Shown piece by piece: positions 9,234 through 17,083 of a DNA stretch of 64,000 nt. The DNA is taken from the NCBI RefSeq assembly GCF_039614845.1, contig NZ_JBDIML010000003.1:496001-560000 (forward strand), in the 5' to 3' direction. The notes beneath the pieces are model-generated. The model was not told the DNA's origin. It saw only the letters and a program-made list of their open reading frames with translations, and made no database searches. Positions within the stretch are counted from its first letter, which is position 1, and the number at the start of each line of letters is the position of its first letter. Source of the DNA: Ornithinibacillus xuwenensis (lineage in GTDB: Bacteria; Bacillota; Bacilli; Bacillales; Amphibacillaceae). The position numbers and the translations under genes were made by a program.

Positions 9234-9260
9234 TAAATGCACTCCTTAGAATCATGAGCT

Positions 9261-9410
9261 TTACTGCCTCTTTTTCGTTTTTTTGTTATTATATTTTTCA
9301 TTTGCTGTCAGAGGTTCATTTGCAAACTCATGATCGAATTGCTTAGATAGCTTCTTTCTGACAGCTTGTTCATCACTAAATCCGCCATTTGGCAACTTTT
9401 TCTTACTCAT
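9261..9410 (-). CDS. SspO-like small acid-soluble spore protein, 49 aa
   Basis: This short gene starts at ATG 9410 behind a very strong AAGGAGGTG site and ends at TAA 9261. The product starts MSKKKLPNGGFSDEQAV and ends FANEPLTANEKYNNKKTKKRQ. The tail PLTxxExxNNKKxKKxQ resembles the C-terminus of minor spore proteins of the SspO group, while the N-terminal half does not resemble SspO that I can recall. Lysine-rich, no cysteine and no hydrophobic segment, it would fit a spore-core component expressed under SigG. The assignment rests on the tail only, so it is tentative. It is followed by the 69-aa gene. Confidence 0.55.
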   Translation of the reverse strand: MSKKKLPNGGFSDEQAVRKKLSKQFDHEFANEPLTANEKYNNKKTKKRQ

Positions 9411-9484
9411 GTAAACACCTCCTTCATTATGTTTCTACATATCAGGTTCAAATATGTTACCAAAAATAAAAACAACCCTAATCA

Positions 9485-9898
9485 TTAGGATTGTTTTTTA
9501 GTATTCTTTACTGAACAAGCATGAAATAATTTATCGAAGAAAAAGGCAATTACAATCCCACTCGTATAACGAAATAAGTCCACCGTGAGGTAGCCTTTTC
9601 CTAAAATTAATCCTCCAATTATCGTATTACGTATCAAATTAATCCAATTCGCCTGATAAAGCTGTGAGAATTCGATACAAAAGCAAAATAAAAGACTCAC
9701 CCAAAGAGATGTGTGCATATTACCTTGCACCAATAAATACCGGAAACCAAAGTAAACCATCATCGCCCACAGTATATCCCCAGCATTTTCGGCAATCACG
9801 AACGGAAGAAAATGACTGTATACTCTTGAAGCTAAGCCAAATAATATCATCATAACAACTACGATGAAATAAACCAGTCTCTTTTGCTGATAACTCAT
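9485..9898 (-). CDS. DUF2809 family membrane protein
   Basis: This is a 137-aa integral membrane protein with four or five hydrophobic segments. The phrases AGDILWAMMVYFGFRYLL, FCIEFSQLYQANWINLIRNT and GYLTVDLFRYTSGIVIAFFFDKL match the DUF2809 family, whose function is not known. I start at ATG 9898, which has GAG eight bases upstream; GTG 9907 and ATG 9904 are in frame but overlap that site. It follows the YczE-like gene by about 50 bases on the same strand and may share its transcript. Confidence 0.75.
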   Translation of the reverse strand: MSYQQKRLVYFIVVVMMILFGLASRVYSHFLPFVIAENAGDILWAMMVYFGFRYLLVQGNMHTSLWVSLLFCFCIEFSQLYQANWINLIRNTIIGGLILGKGYLTVDLFRYTSGIVIAFFFDKLFHACSVKNTKKQS

Positions 9899-9949
9899 GC
9901 TCATCACTCTTTATTATTAATTTTTCTCTCGTAAAAAGAAAACAAAAAA

Positions 9950-10594
9950 CTATGCCCTAGATTTAGACAACTGTCTTTGCTGATACTGCTTTTCGATAAT
10001 AAAAATTGCGCGCTTAAATTTGGAAAATGTAAACGCAAAAACAGGACTTTGAATGAATGTAAAAATAAAGGTAAATACAAATACAGGTCCACCTAAGAAT
10101 AGTCCGATTAATAACACGAACGACTCGACGATTATTCGTATTCTTCCAACTGGCGCATTTAATTTATCGGAAATGGATAGCATAAATCCGTCTCTTGGCC
10201 CAGCACCAACCTCAGCAGCGTTATACAAACCACCGCCAAATCCCATCATAATAATTCCTATAATTATAATTAAGAAATCCACCCATGTATGGGTTGCTGT
10301 TGGTAGGAAATCTAACCATAAAAAGAAATCCACAAATACTCCTACAAGAATTGCATTAAAAAATGTCCCCAATTTTATGTAGCGTTTATCCAAAACCAAC
10401 GAAACGATAATTAATAATACCGATATAATAATGGCCCAGGAACCTATAGATAACCCTAATTTTTCATATAAAGCTACGTTCAATACATCCCACGGATGAA
10501 CACCTAGATACTGCATCTTCAAAGCAACTGTAATCCCATAGCTAAATATTAGTAGTCCACAAATAAAAAACAACCAACGAATGAAACGTATCAT
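9950..10594 (-). CDS. YczE/YyaS/YitT family membrane protein
   Basis: This 214-aa protein has five or six hydrophobic segments and a basic C-terminus (KQYQQRQLSKSRA). Near the start, FSYGITVALKMQYLGVHPWDVLNVAL and, in the middle, GFGGGLYNAAEVGAGPRDGFMLSIS are the typical motifs of the YczE/YyaS group. In Bacillus, YczE is needed for surfactin biosynthesis by an unknown route, and other members are uncharacterised, so no function is assigned. It is probably the first gene of a two-gene unit with the DUF2809 gene. Confidence 0.8.
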   Translation of the reverse strand: MIRFIRWLFFICGLLIFSYGITVALKMQYLGVHPWDVLNVALYEKLGLSIGSWAIIISVLLIIVSLVLDKRYIKLGTFFNAILVGVFVDFFLWLDFLPTATHTWVDFLIIIIGIIMMGFGGGLYNAAEVGAGPRDGFMLSISDKLNAPVGRIRIIVESFVLLIGLFLGGPVFVFTFIFTFIQSPVFAFTFSKFKRAIFIIEKQYQQRQLSKSRA

Positions 10595-10676
10595 AATTTC
10601 CCTTCTTTCCTATTTCATCATAGTACGGTTACTTAGATCTTGGAAAGGACATAGACTTAGCAATCATGTATATTAA

Positions 10677-11435
10677 CTAACACTTCGCGATTTTACTATC
10701 TTCAAATAGTTCAATCGCCTTTTCCATAAATGCTAATACGTCTGCACTCACGGGATAAAGATTAATTTCTCTGGACTTCTCTGGTGATTTCCGTATCTCA
10801 AAGAACTTATTACCAAGTTCTTCATTTCCACCAAATAACGCATCTGATAAAATCAGTGTGTCTTCAGCAATAATTTGACCTTCGATTGAATCCGGAGAAT
10901 CTCCCCGTTCCAAACATCGCTCAATTCTTCTCATAATATTAATCCATTGTCTTATTTCTGGTCCATCTTGTTCCATTTTGGGAAGCTTTCCCTTTAATAC
11001 CAGCTGTTCTTGCTGATTAAAATATTTATTCCAATCTTGACTTACTCTGTCACCATTCTGTGCCTGCTGTACTAGAGGTATTAGTTGTTCCCATGCTAGA
11101 TCCCCTTCTAGATGCACCAAATTGAGGAGCGTGTTTGTATGATGAACAGATTTAGTTAGTTCTTCCATTTTCTCTTCCAATGACACTTGATGTGCATGAA
11201 GCAATTGTTCAATAGTAATTTTTGAAAGGATTTTTTCAATATCATGCAGTGATAAGTTCAGCATTTTTAACATGGTTATTTTTTCTAATGTTAGTAAATC
11301 CTCGTCACTGTATAACCTTTTCCCGTTCTCAGACTTTTCACTTGGGGTCATTAATCCGATTTGATCATAATAACGAAGTGTTCGAACGGACATTTCTAGC
11401 TTCTTTGCCACTTCTCCAGTAGAGTGAAAATTCAT
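10677..11435 (-). CDS. MerR family transcriptional regulator
   Basis: This is a 252-aa DNA-binding regulator. Residues 1-70 form the MerR winged helix (TGEVAKKLEMSVRTLRYYDQIGLMTPS), followed by a coiled-coil dimer helix to about residue 110. The remaining 140 residues are a helical effector domain of unknown ligand, longer than in metal-sensing MerR proteins and closer in size to the multidrug-sensing Mta/TipA class. AAGGTGG lies seven bases before ATG 11435. It is transcribed away from the CPBP gene, and the shared 92-base gap carries a promoter of MerR type, so it probably controls that neighbour and possibly itself. Confidence 0.85.
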   Translation of the reverse strand: MNFHSTGEVAKKLEMSVRTLRYYDQIGLMTPSEKSENGKRLYSDEDLLTLEKITMLKMLNLSLHDIEKILSKITIEQLLHAHQVSLEEKMEELTKSVHHTNTLLNLVHLEGDLAWEQLIPLVQQAQNGDRVSQDWNKYFNQQEQLVLKGKLPKMEQDGPEIRQWINIMRRIERCLERGDSPDSIEGQIIAEDTLILSDALFGGNEELGNKFFEIRKSPEKSREINLYPVSADVLAFMEKAIELFEDSKIAKC

Positions 11436-11463
11436 CCCTAGCCCACCTTTTTTTAAAAAGTAC

Positions 11464-11494
11464 TTGCAGGTTACGTAACGTCACCAATTACACT
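11464..11494 (+). promoter_or_regulatory. MerR-type promoter/operator with 19-bp spacer
   Basis: TTGCAG (11464-11469) and TACACT (11489-11494) are separated by 19 bases, the overlong spacing that MerR activators correct by DNA distortion. A dyad with arms GGTTACGT and ACGTCACC (7 of 8 pairs) occupies 11469-11485 inside the spacer. It drives the CPBP gene. Confidence 0.65.
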
Positions 11495-11527
11495 AACTAT
11501 AGCATACAAAAAAGGAAGGTATTCAAG

Positions 11528-12232
11528 ATGAACAATAAAAATACATTTTTCAAGCAAAGTCCCTGGTCCTGGAAGGAATTAATTTTATTATTAGTACTGG
11601 TGCTAGTACTCGTACCTTTTTTTATTGAGTATTTGTTCATGCATACGTTAACGGATCTATTTCAAAATGAATTGTATTCCGGCACACTTATTGGATTGAT
11701 TATGGCCATTATTTTTACATTTGGGGTCTATTTCATTGCAATAAAACCTAAAAAGCTCACCTGGCAGGAAGTAGGACTACAGCCATTCTCAAAGTCATAT
11801 TGGCTTCCAACTATTGGATGGACCATTATGTTAATTATCAGTGCTATTTTGGTAACAATAGCAGTCGAAGTGCTAATCAATATTGGAACTGATAATAGTA
11901 AGACAGAGAGCTTACAAACAAGATTATCGTTTATGAATATCAGCATTGCCTTTATTTCAGCAGCAATTATTTCACCTATTTATGAAGAAATTTTTTACCG
12001 AGGATTTCTTTATCGTTGGTTCAGGAGTAAATATGGCGTAAGGGCTGGGATTCTCATAAGTTCCTTTATCTTTATGCTGGTACATATCCCTACATATAAC
12101 TCACTACCATATACCTTTTTATCTGGACTAATATTTGCTTGGACATATGAAAAAACACATTCCATTTATCCTGCAATGATCATTCATGGTTTATTTAACG
12201 GGTTATCGATTGTGTTAACTGCCACTTTGTAG
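11528..12232 (+). CDS. CPBP family intramembrane glutamic protease
   Basis: This is a 234-aa membrane protein with about seven hydrophobic segments. The conserved motif 1 EEIFYRGFLYRW lies near residue 154, and the downstream motifs FMLVHIPTYNS and IIHGLFNGLS supply the conserved histidines, so all catalytic elements of the CPBP (Rce1/Abi) family are present. Such proteases are linked to bacteriocin self-immunity or to processing of membrane signals; the substrate here is unknown. It starts behind GGAAGG and is divergent to the MerR gene whose predicted operator sits in its promoter. Confidence 0.88.
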   Translation: MNNKNTFFKQSPWSWKELILLLVLVLVLVPFFIEYLFMHTLTDLFQNELYSGTLIGLIMAIIFTFGVYFIAIKPKKLTWQEVGLQPFSKSYWLPTIGWTIMLIISAILVTIAVEVLINIGTDNSKTESLQTRLSFMNISIAFISAAIISPIYEEIFYRGFLYRWFRSKYGVRAGILISSFIFMLVHIPTYNSLPYTFLSGLIFAWTYEKTHSIYPAMIIHGLFNGLSIVLTATL

Positions 12233-12320
12233 GATAAAATGGGAGGAGCCATCCGCTTCTAGAGGATAATTCATCCTTTTTATCCTATTACTTATGATAA
12301 TTAAACAGAATAAAGTCAAA

Positions 12321-12359
12321 ACAAAGCCAGGAAATCCACTCTCGGATTTCTGGCTTTGT
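12321..12359. terminator. Bidirectional terminator
   Basis: ACAAAGCCAG with GAAATCC pairs with GGATTTC and TGGCTTTGT, leaving one bulged C. It lies between the convergent CPBP and phosphoesterase genes. Confidence 0.8.
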
Positions 12360-12381
12360 TGATTAGCAATTACCATTCTTA

Positions 12382-13239
12382 TTAACGCGCTCCCGAAATT
12401 GTTATCACACTAACCTGACTCTGATTCAGAAATCTTACTGGTGCAACACTTGTACCAAGACCACTATCAATATATAAAAATTGATTTTCATTTATTTCAT
12501 ACGTTCCCTTCTCCAGCTGCGGAAGCAAGCCCTGATCTGGTGCAACGATAGCACCAATGAATGGCACCCTTATTTGACCGCCGTGTGTATGGCCACTTAA
12601 AATCAAGTCAGCAGAAATATCCTCATATTCTTCCACTACATTCGGTGCATGAGAAAGTAAAACAGTATAGTTCGTTTTGTCAACATTAACAAAGGCAGCA
12701 CTCATGTTTTCATGATTAGTAGAAACATCATCTATCCCAACTAAGTTGATTATTACCTGCCCTATCTTAATCGATGAAGATTGATTGTTTAGGACAGTTA
12801 CATTACGTTCTTGAAGTCCCTCTACAAAATTACGTGTATTTGTATGATCCCATTCATGATTCCCTGTAACAAAATACACATGCTTATTAAGGGCTGTTAT
12901 TTTTTCCACAAGCATAAATACATTGCTAAAATTATTCGTGTCTCTCGAAATGAGATCACCTGTTAGCACAATAATATCGGCATTTTCTTTCTTAACTGTT
13001 TGAATCAATTTTTCATTATTTTGACCAAATTCCTTATTATGTAAATCACTAATTTGTAGGATAGTGAATTCGGAGTCAGCTGGAATTTTTTCATTATGAA
13101 ACTGGACTTTATTTACTTTCATCACATTGGTATCGATGTATACTTTTACACATGATGTAAGAATCACCAGAATTCCAGACCATATTAAAAGTTTCTTCTT
13201 TGTTTTGAATCCACTTTTAACTATTCTATCTTTAGGCAT
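12382..13239 (-). CDS. Membrane-anchored metallophosphoesterase (YkuE/YaeI type)
   Basis: This is a 285-aa calcineurin-like phosphoesterase. Residues 13-32 form an uncleaved membrane anchor after a basic N-terminus. The metal-binding motifs appear in order: ISDLHNKEFG, VLTGDLISRD, VTGNHEWDH, LLSHAPN and LSGHTHGGQ. This set and the length match the YkuE/YaeI branch, some of which act on lipid-linked phosphates at the outer membrane face; the substrate cannot be read from sequence. It is a single-gene unit converging on the CPBP gene. Confidence 0.88.
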   Translation of the reverse strand: MPKDRIVKSGFKTKKKLLIWSGILVILTSCVKVYIDTNVMKVNKVQFHNEKIPADSEFTILQISDLHNKEFGQNNEKLIQTVKKENADIIVLTGDLISRDTNNFSNVFMLVEKITALNKHVYFVTGNHEWDHTNTRNFVEGLQERNVTVLNNQSSSIKIGQVIINLVGIDDVSTNHENMSAAFVNVDKTNYTVLLSHAPNVVEEYEDISADLILSGHTHGGQIRVPFIGAIVAPDQGLLPQLEKGTYEINENQFLYIDSGLGTSVAPVRFLNQSQVSVITISGAR

Positions 13240-13432
13240 GCCTTCTCATCCCTTTCAATCTACGCATCTATTCTAAATTACTCCTATCTCTAATCACCCT
13301 TATACATTTCATCATATCAAAATAGTTATTTTTATGAGTAATTAAGTCTCTTCCTCCCCTTCAAAGTTAAAAAAACTTTATTCCGAGTAAACTACTATGT
13401 ATAATAAGAATTAATGAGAGGAGATGAAATTT

Positions 13433-13846
13433 ATGAGTATCCCAAAACCGCTTGTTCAGATTAACCAGAGTTTTATAGTCTTGACAGTTCTCCTAGGCTT
13501 AATCATAAATCCGGCTATTTTGATAGCTCCGTTTGTAATTGGAGTCATTACCTTAATTACGAAGCAAAATCCTATTATTCTATTTAGTAAGCGTTTTTTG
13601 AGAAAAGATCCTAGTCAATATAAACAAGAAGATAAACAACAACAATTATTCAATCAATGGATTGCCACCATTTGTGTTGGCCTTTCCCTACTGTTCTTCT
13701 ATACCAACTTGGAAATTCTCGCATATACATTTTCAATCATGGTATTAGCTGCATCCAGCATCGCACTTTGTGGCTTTTGTATTGGTTGTTTTATCCGTTA
13801 CCGCTATATCATGTGGAAGTATAATCGTACAAAAGTGCAACCTTAA
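13433..13846 (+). CDS. DUF4395 family membrane protein
   Basis: This is a 137-aa membrane protein with four hydrophobic segments. The signature ALCGFCIGCFIRYRYIMWK near the C-terminus, with a C-x-x-C pair in the membrane, and the opening PKPLVQINQSFIVL match DUF4395. Some relatives are encoded beside thiol-disulfide or sulfur-transfer proteins, but no such neighbour exists here. I start at ATG 13433, nine bases after GGAG. A TATAAT at 13400-13405 is a fair -10 box. It is a single gene closed by a strong terminator. Confidence 0.8.
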   Translation: MSIPKPLVQINQSFIVLTVLLGLIINPAILIAPFVIGVITLITKQNPIILFSKRFLRKDPSQYKQEDKQQQLFNQWIATICVGLSLLFFYTNLEILAYTFSIMVLAASSIALCGFCIGCFIRYRYIMWKYNRTKVQP

Positions 13847-13848
13847 TT

Positions 13849-13894
13849 CAAAAGGAAGAAATCACGGAGCAATGTCAGTGATTTCTTCCTTTTG
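13849..13894 (+). terminator. Intrinsic terminator
   Basis: Perfect 17-base arms (from CAAAAGGAAGAAATCAC) follow the DUF4395 stop directly and end in a T tract. Confidence 0.88.
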
Positions 13895-13961
13895 AGCCAA
13901 TAGAAGTACCTGAAGAATGCGAGCGTGCAAGTACAACACAACCATAAAGGAGAAGAAACGA

Positions 13962-14006
13962 CGAAAAGACTTTCGCCCATTAGCATATGAGCGAAAGCCT
14001 TTTTCG
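13962..14006 (-). terminator. Probable terminator of the oxidoreductase gene
   Basis: A long imperfect stem (CGAAAAG-CTTTCGC against GCGAAAG-CTTTTTCG) lies 38 bases beyond the stop of the minus-strand oxidoreductase gene. Confidence 0.6.
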
Positions 14007-14044
14007 TGTTTTCATATCCAGATGATGTCTAATATGGATTCTCC

Positions 14045-14989
14045 CTATATTTTCCGAAGTTGTTCTAATACTTCTTGTGCTTTAGCTCCAACTTCAAAGT
14101 CATAGATTTCTGCATCTTCACCTTTAATCGCTTTTACTAACTCATTAATTAGTCTATGAAAAGGTTGGCCATCTGTTGAAATTTCACTAACTTCCTGTCC
14201 ATTCCTACCACCTTTTAAAACGCCCCAGTTTTCAAGTGATAAAACACCGTCTGAACCGTAAGCGGTAAATCCGATATGCTCTTTTCCAGCAGCCTGACTT
14301 ATTCCTTCGATTAACATAGGGGTCCCATCATGAAGTTCGGCTGTTGCCATTATCCCCGTCTCACATTTCTCCGCATCAGCTGGCAATTCTAAACGGGTTT
14401 GGATATTGTTCAGGTCTCCAAATATCTTTAAGGTTTGTTGAATAAAATGAACACCCACTTCTAGTACAAAGCCGCCCTGCTCTCTTCCTGCAACCCAGTC
14501 ATTTCTTTGCCAACGGCGCGGCCATTCTGGAAAATGCATGGAAAGCTGTACCCGACGTAGTTTCCCAATATAACCTTCGTTAATTAATTCAGCAAACTTT
14601 GTAGCGGCAGACTCATAATTAAGTGGGAAGTTCATCGCATGAACAACTCCCGCTTCCTTAGAAGCCTGTGCCATTTCCTTAGCTTCTTCCAATGAATTAG
14701 CTAAAGGCTTTTCACACAGTACGTGCTTCTTCGCATGCAACACATCCATCACAATCTGATGATGAAATTTTGGAGGCACTGCCACATACACGAGGTCTAC
14801 TCCATCATTTGCAATTAAATCCTGATGATCCGTGTAAGCTTGTACCCCTCCAAGTGAAGAGGCTGTTTCATTAACCAGAGACTCCATTTGGTCACACACC
14901 GCAACAATCTTTACTTCTGAATGCTCCTTAAATTGCTTAATTAATCGCTGACCAATTGCACCAAGACCAATAATTCCTATATGTATCAT
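14045..14989 (-). CDS. Gfo/Idh/MocA family oxidoreductase
   Basis: This is a 314-aa NAD(P)-dependent dehydrogenase. Residues 1-120 form a Rossmann fold beginning IGIIGLGAIGQRLI, with the family motif HVLCEKPLANS near residue 90. The C-terminal half is the Gfo/Idh/MocA C-domain and contains GGFVLEVGVHFIQQTLKIFGD, whose histidine matches the usual catalytic position. Substrates of the family are sugars, inositols and related polyols; none can be chosen here because no pathway gene is adjacent. AAGGAG precedes ATG 14989 by eight bases. Confidence 0.88.
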   Translation of the reverse strand: MIHIGIIGLGAIGQRLIKQFKEHSEVKIVAVCDQMESLVNETASSLGGVQAYTDHQDLIANDGVDLVYVAVPPKFHHQIVMDVLHAKKHVLCEKPLANSLEEAKEMAQASKEAGVVHAMNFPLNYESAATKFAELINEGYIGKLRRVQLSMHFPEWPRRWQRNDWVAGREQGGFVLEVGVHFIQQTLKIFGDLNNIQTRLELPADAEKCETGIMATAELHDGTPMLIEGISQAAGKEHIGFTAYGSDGVLSLENWGVLKGGRNGQEVSEISTDGQPFHRLINELVKAIKGEDAEIYDFEVGAKAQEVLEQLRKI

Positions 14990-15203
14990 GATACCTCTCC
15001 TTCTTATGGATTCTTCTTTATTTAATTGTCACATGAAAGCTATTGCTTGGCAACGAATATAGTTTAATAGCTTGAGTGGAATAAATTACGTAACCGCAAT
15101 GTCATCTTCGCTTAACACTTCTGTAAGTTTAAAAATGCCGAATAACGTCTATATACATAGCAAGTCCTTTAAAAATCCAAAACTCAAGAAGGAGTGTATG
15201 ATG

Positions 15204-15710
15204 ATGAAAGGATTTAAGAAAATTTTTGTAGCATTTGATGGTTCCAATGATAGTGTGGAGGCATTGAAGAAAGCGGAGTATATGTCAAAGCTAAGTGATG
15301 CTCGCTTGACAGTGGGATATGTGCATGAGCCATCGCTCGATACTACAGTGACGCCAGGATTAACAAAAGACTCCGATCCAAACTTGTATCAATCTCACAC
15401 CTACGTCGGGCCAATTCCACCACCAAATATTGGCTCACAAATAAATGCGGCAGAGCCTAATCTACAAGATAACACACCCGATAATATAATCTCGGAAGCA
15501 AGCCACAGACTATCACACTTAGTCAATGTGGAATATGAAGTACTGTATGGAAAACCAGCTAATGAAATTCTAGACTTCACGAAAGAAAAAGATGTCGATC
15601 TCGTCGTAATGGGAAACCGCGGCATTAGTGGTATCAAGAAGCTTGTAATGGGAAGTGTGAGTAAAAAGGTTGTAGATGAGGCAGAATGCCCAGTGTTGGT
15701 TGTAAAATAG
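15204..15710 (+). CDS. Universal stress protein, UspA family
   Basis: This is a 168-aa cytoplasmic protein. It opens KKIFVAFDGSNDSVEALKKA and closes VDLVVMGNRGISGIKKLVMGSVSKKV, which contains the G-x2-G-x9-G-S nucleotide-binding signature of ATP-binding UspA proteins. A loop of about 45 residues in the middle, rich in proline and asparagine, is longer than in the shortest members. Three consecutive ATG codons (15198, 15201, 15204) follow GGAG; I prefer the last, with nine bases of spacing. It is a single-gene unit closed by a convergent terminator. Confidence 0.88.
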   Translation: MKGFKKIFVAFDGSNDSVEALKKAEYMSKLSDARLTVGYVHEPSLDTTVTPGLTKDSDPNLYQSHTYVGPIPPPNIGSQINAAEPNLQDNTPDNIISEASHRLSHLVNVEYEVLYGKPANEILDFTKEKDVDLVVMGNRGISGIKKLVMGSVSKKVVDEAECPVLVVK

Positions 15711-15717
15711 CATTTAT

Positions 15718-15748
15718 ATAGGCAGTACCTTTTGAGGGTACTGCCTAT
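15718..15748. terminator. Convergent terminator
   Basis: Perfect 12-base arms ATAGGCAGTACC and GGTACTGCCTAT lie between the convergent stress-protein and nuclease-like genes. Confidence 0.8.
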
Positions 15749-15764
15749 TAATAAGCTAAAATTT

Positions 15765-16658
15765 CTAGTATGCCTGTATTCCGAACTTCAACAACTTTTT
15801 TGGTAGAATATCATCTAGATTTTGAATGTCCTCATCATGAATTTCAATTAAATTAAATCCATATTTGTTATAAATATTTAACTTTTCTTCTTTTCTTTTA
15901 ATGTATTTAGGGTCATTTTCAAGTCCCCAGTATTCTATGTATACTTTTCCAACAGGTAAATAGAAGTCAGTATATACATCTTCTTCAACAGGTAACTTCC
16001 TTTCATATGCATGAACAATCTCAGACATGTATAACCAGTTATCAATCAACATTTCTGCTCTTGAACGAACATAATGCCCATCCGCTGTTCTATGTTTCGC
16101 TACGTATTTCTCTCTAAAGTCATTTAATTTATTTATTTCATCGGAAGTTACTTCATCTAATTCAACACCATTTATCTCATTTACACTCTCCACAAGTCTC
16201 TTGTTGCTTAAAATACTTTTTGGCCAATTCACATAAGGAACACCGGTTTTATCATACTCTAGTTGTTTACCACCGATACTTAACCCTAATTTAGTAATTG
16301 TCCATCCTTTTACAGCTTTTTGCACAAAACCTAACTCAGATAATATTGGATTCATCTTAAATTTAGATACACCAAAATGATTACTTAATGCAGTGGCATT
16401 CAGTAATTTTTCTTCTGTTCTACTAAATATTGTATTGGTTTTAATATATTCTGCCCAAGCTATGTATTCGCCTACCCTAGGGTGAGTTTTAATTACTCCA
16501 CCGAGTTTTTTACCTTTATCAGTTAATATCCAGTTAGCATTGTCTCTTTCTATTAAACCATTAGTTTGTAATATCTCAAACACATTCTTAGTAGGAATAT
16601 TTAATTCTTTAGAAAGTGCTGTTGATGAAAGATATTTTGTTTTATTGTTAGTTGACAT
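15765..16658 (-). CDS. Two-HTH protein with a C-terminal PD-(D/E)XK nuclease-like domain
   Basis: This 297-aa protein has an unusual layout. Residues 9-54 and 85-131 are two copies of one module; shared features are TALS, a helix-turn-helix-like stretch, then W-x-(L/I)-T-x-K/L-G and GG. Residues about 195-285 look like a restriction-endonuclease fold: RSRAE (E202), TDFYLP (D231) and YIEYWG (E242), followed by K-rich helix and NLIEIHDED. E-x-W replaces the textbook E-x-K, as in several DNA-repair nucleases. I start at ATG 16658, six bases after a G6 ribosome site. No methylase or phage gene is adjacent. Function unknown; DNA binding and cleavage is inference. Confidence 0.65.
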   Translation of the reverse strand: MSTNNKTKYLSSTALSKELNIPTKNVFEILQTNGLIERDNANWILTDKGKKLGGVIKTHPRVGEYIAWAEYIKTNTIFSRTEEKLLNATALSNHFGVSKFKMNPILSELGFVQKAVKGWTITKLGLSIGGKQLEYDKTGVPYVNWPKSILSNKRLVESVNEINGVELDEVTSDEINKLNDFREKYVAKHRTADGHYVRSRAEMLIDNWLYMSEIVHAYERKLPVEEDVYTDFYLPVGKVYIEYWGLENDPKYIKRKEEKLNIYNKYGFNLIEIHDEDIQNLDDILPKKLLKFGIQAY

Positions 16659-16866
16659 TAATTTCCCCCCAAGCACATTACTAACAATAAAAGTATATCA
16701 TACAAATAACTTCATTTATCCTAGTGTAAATACTCAATTAGTTGTAAATGATTCCATATTAAGAAATTTAGCTTTACCTATCCTCATCCCAAAATCTAGC
16801 ATTTAATTTATAGTACAATTCAACATTACTCTTAATGCTTCACTCTTAAGTTAAAAATGTATTCAC
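16659..16866. other. Upstream region of the nuclease-like gene
   Basis: AT-rich sequence. I see the G-rich ribosome site of the gene at its left end but no clear operator, hairpin or small gene. Confidence 0.4.
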
Positions 16867-16909
16867 AAATAATAAGAACCTGGTAAAAAATCCCAGGTTC
16901 TTATTATTT
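16867..16909 (-). terminator. Terminator of the first symporter operon
   Basis: Perfect 17-base arms (from AAATAATAAGAACCTGG) lie about 175 bases beyond the symporter stop; the intervening sequence holds no gene. Confidence 0.78.
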
Positions 16910-17083
16910 GAAACCAATTTTCACATCTCCCTGCCACACTTTTCCTAGTCAGCTACATCTTTAACTTATTATGAGTTAACTTCGGCTTATTTGGGGGAAA
17001 CTTTAGCTTTTACCACAAATCTTTAGCATTTACTCCAAACTTTCATTTTTACAGTGAACCGAAGCCGCTCAGCTTCCATCCAT

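Noticed and set aside
10053..10382. Plus-strand ORF of 109 codons inside the YczE-like gene
   Set aside because: Antisense shadow with proline- and isoleucine-rich composition; the opposite frame encodes a recognised membrane family.
13917..14105. Plus-strand ORF of 62 codons between two terminators
   Set aside because: It spans a hairpin and the antisense of the oxidoreductase end; no ribosome site.
16540..16806. Plus-strand ORF of 88 codons across the start of the nuclease-like gene
   Set aside because: No ribosome site, composition of a shadow frame, and it runs antisense to a well-supported gene.
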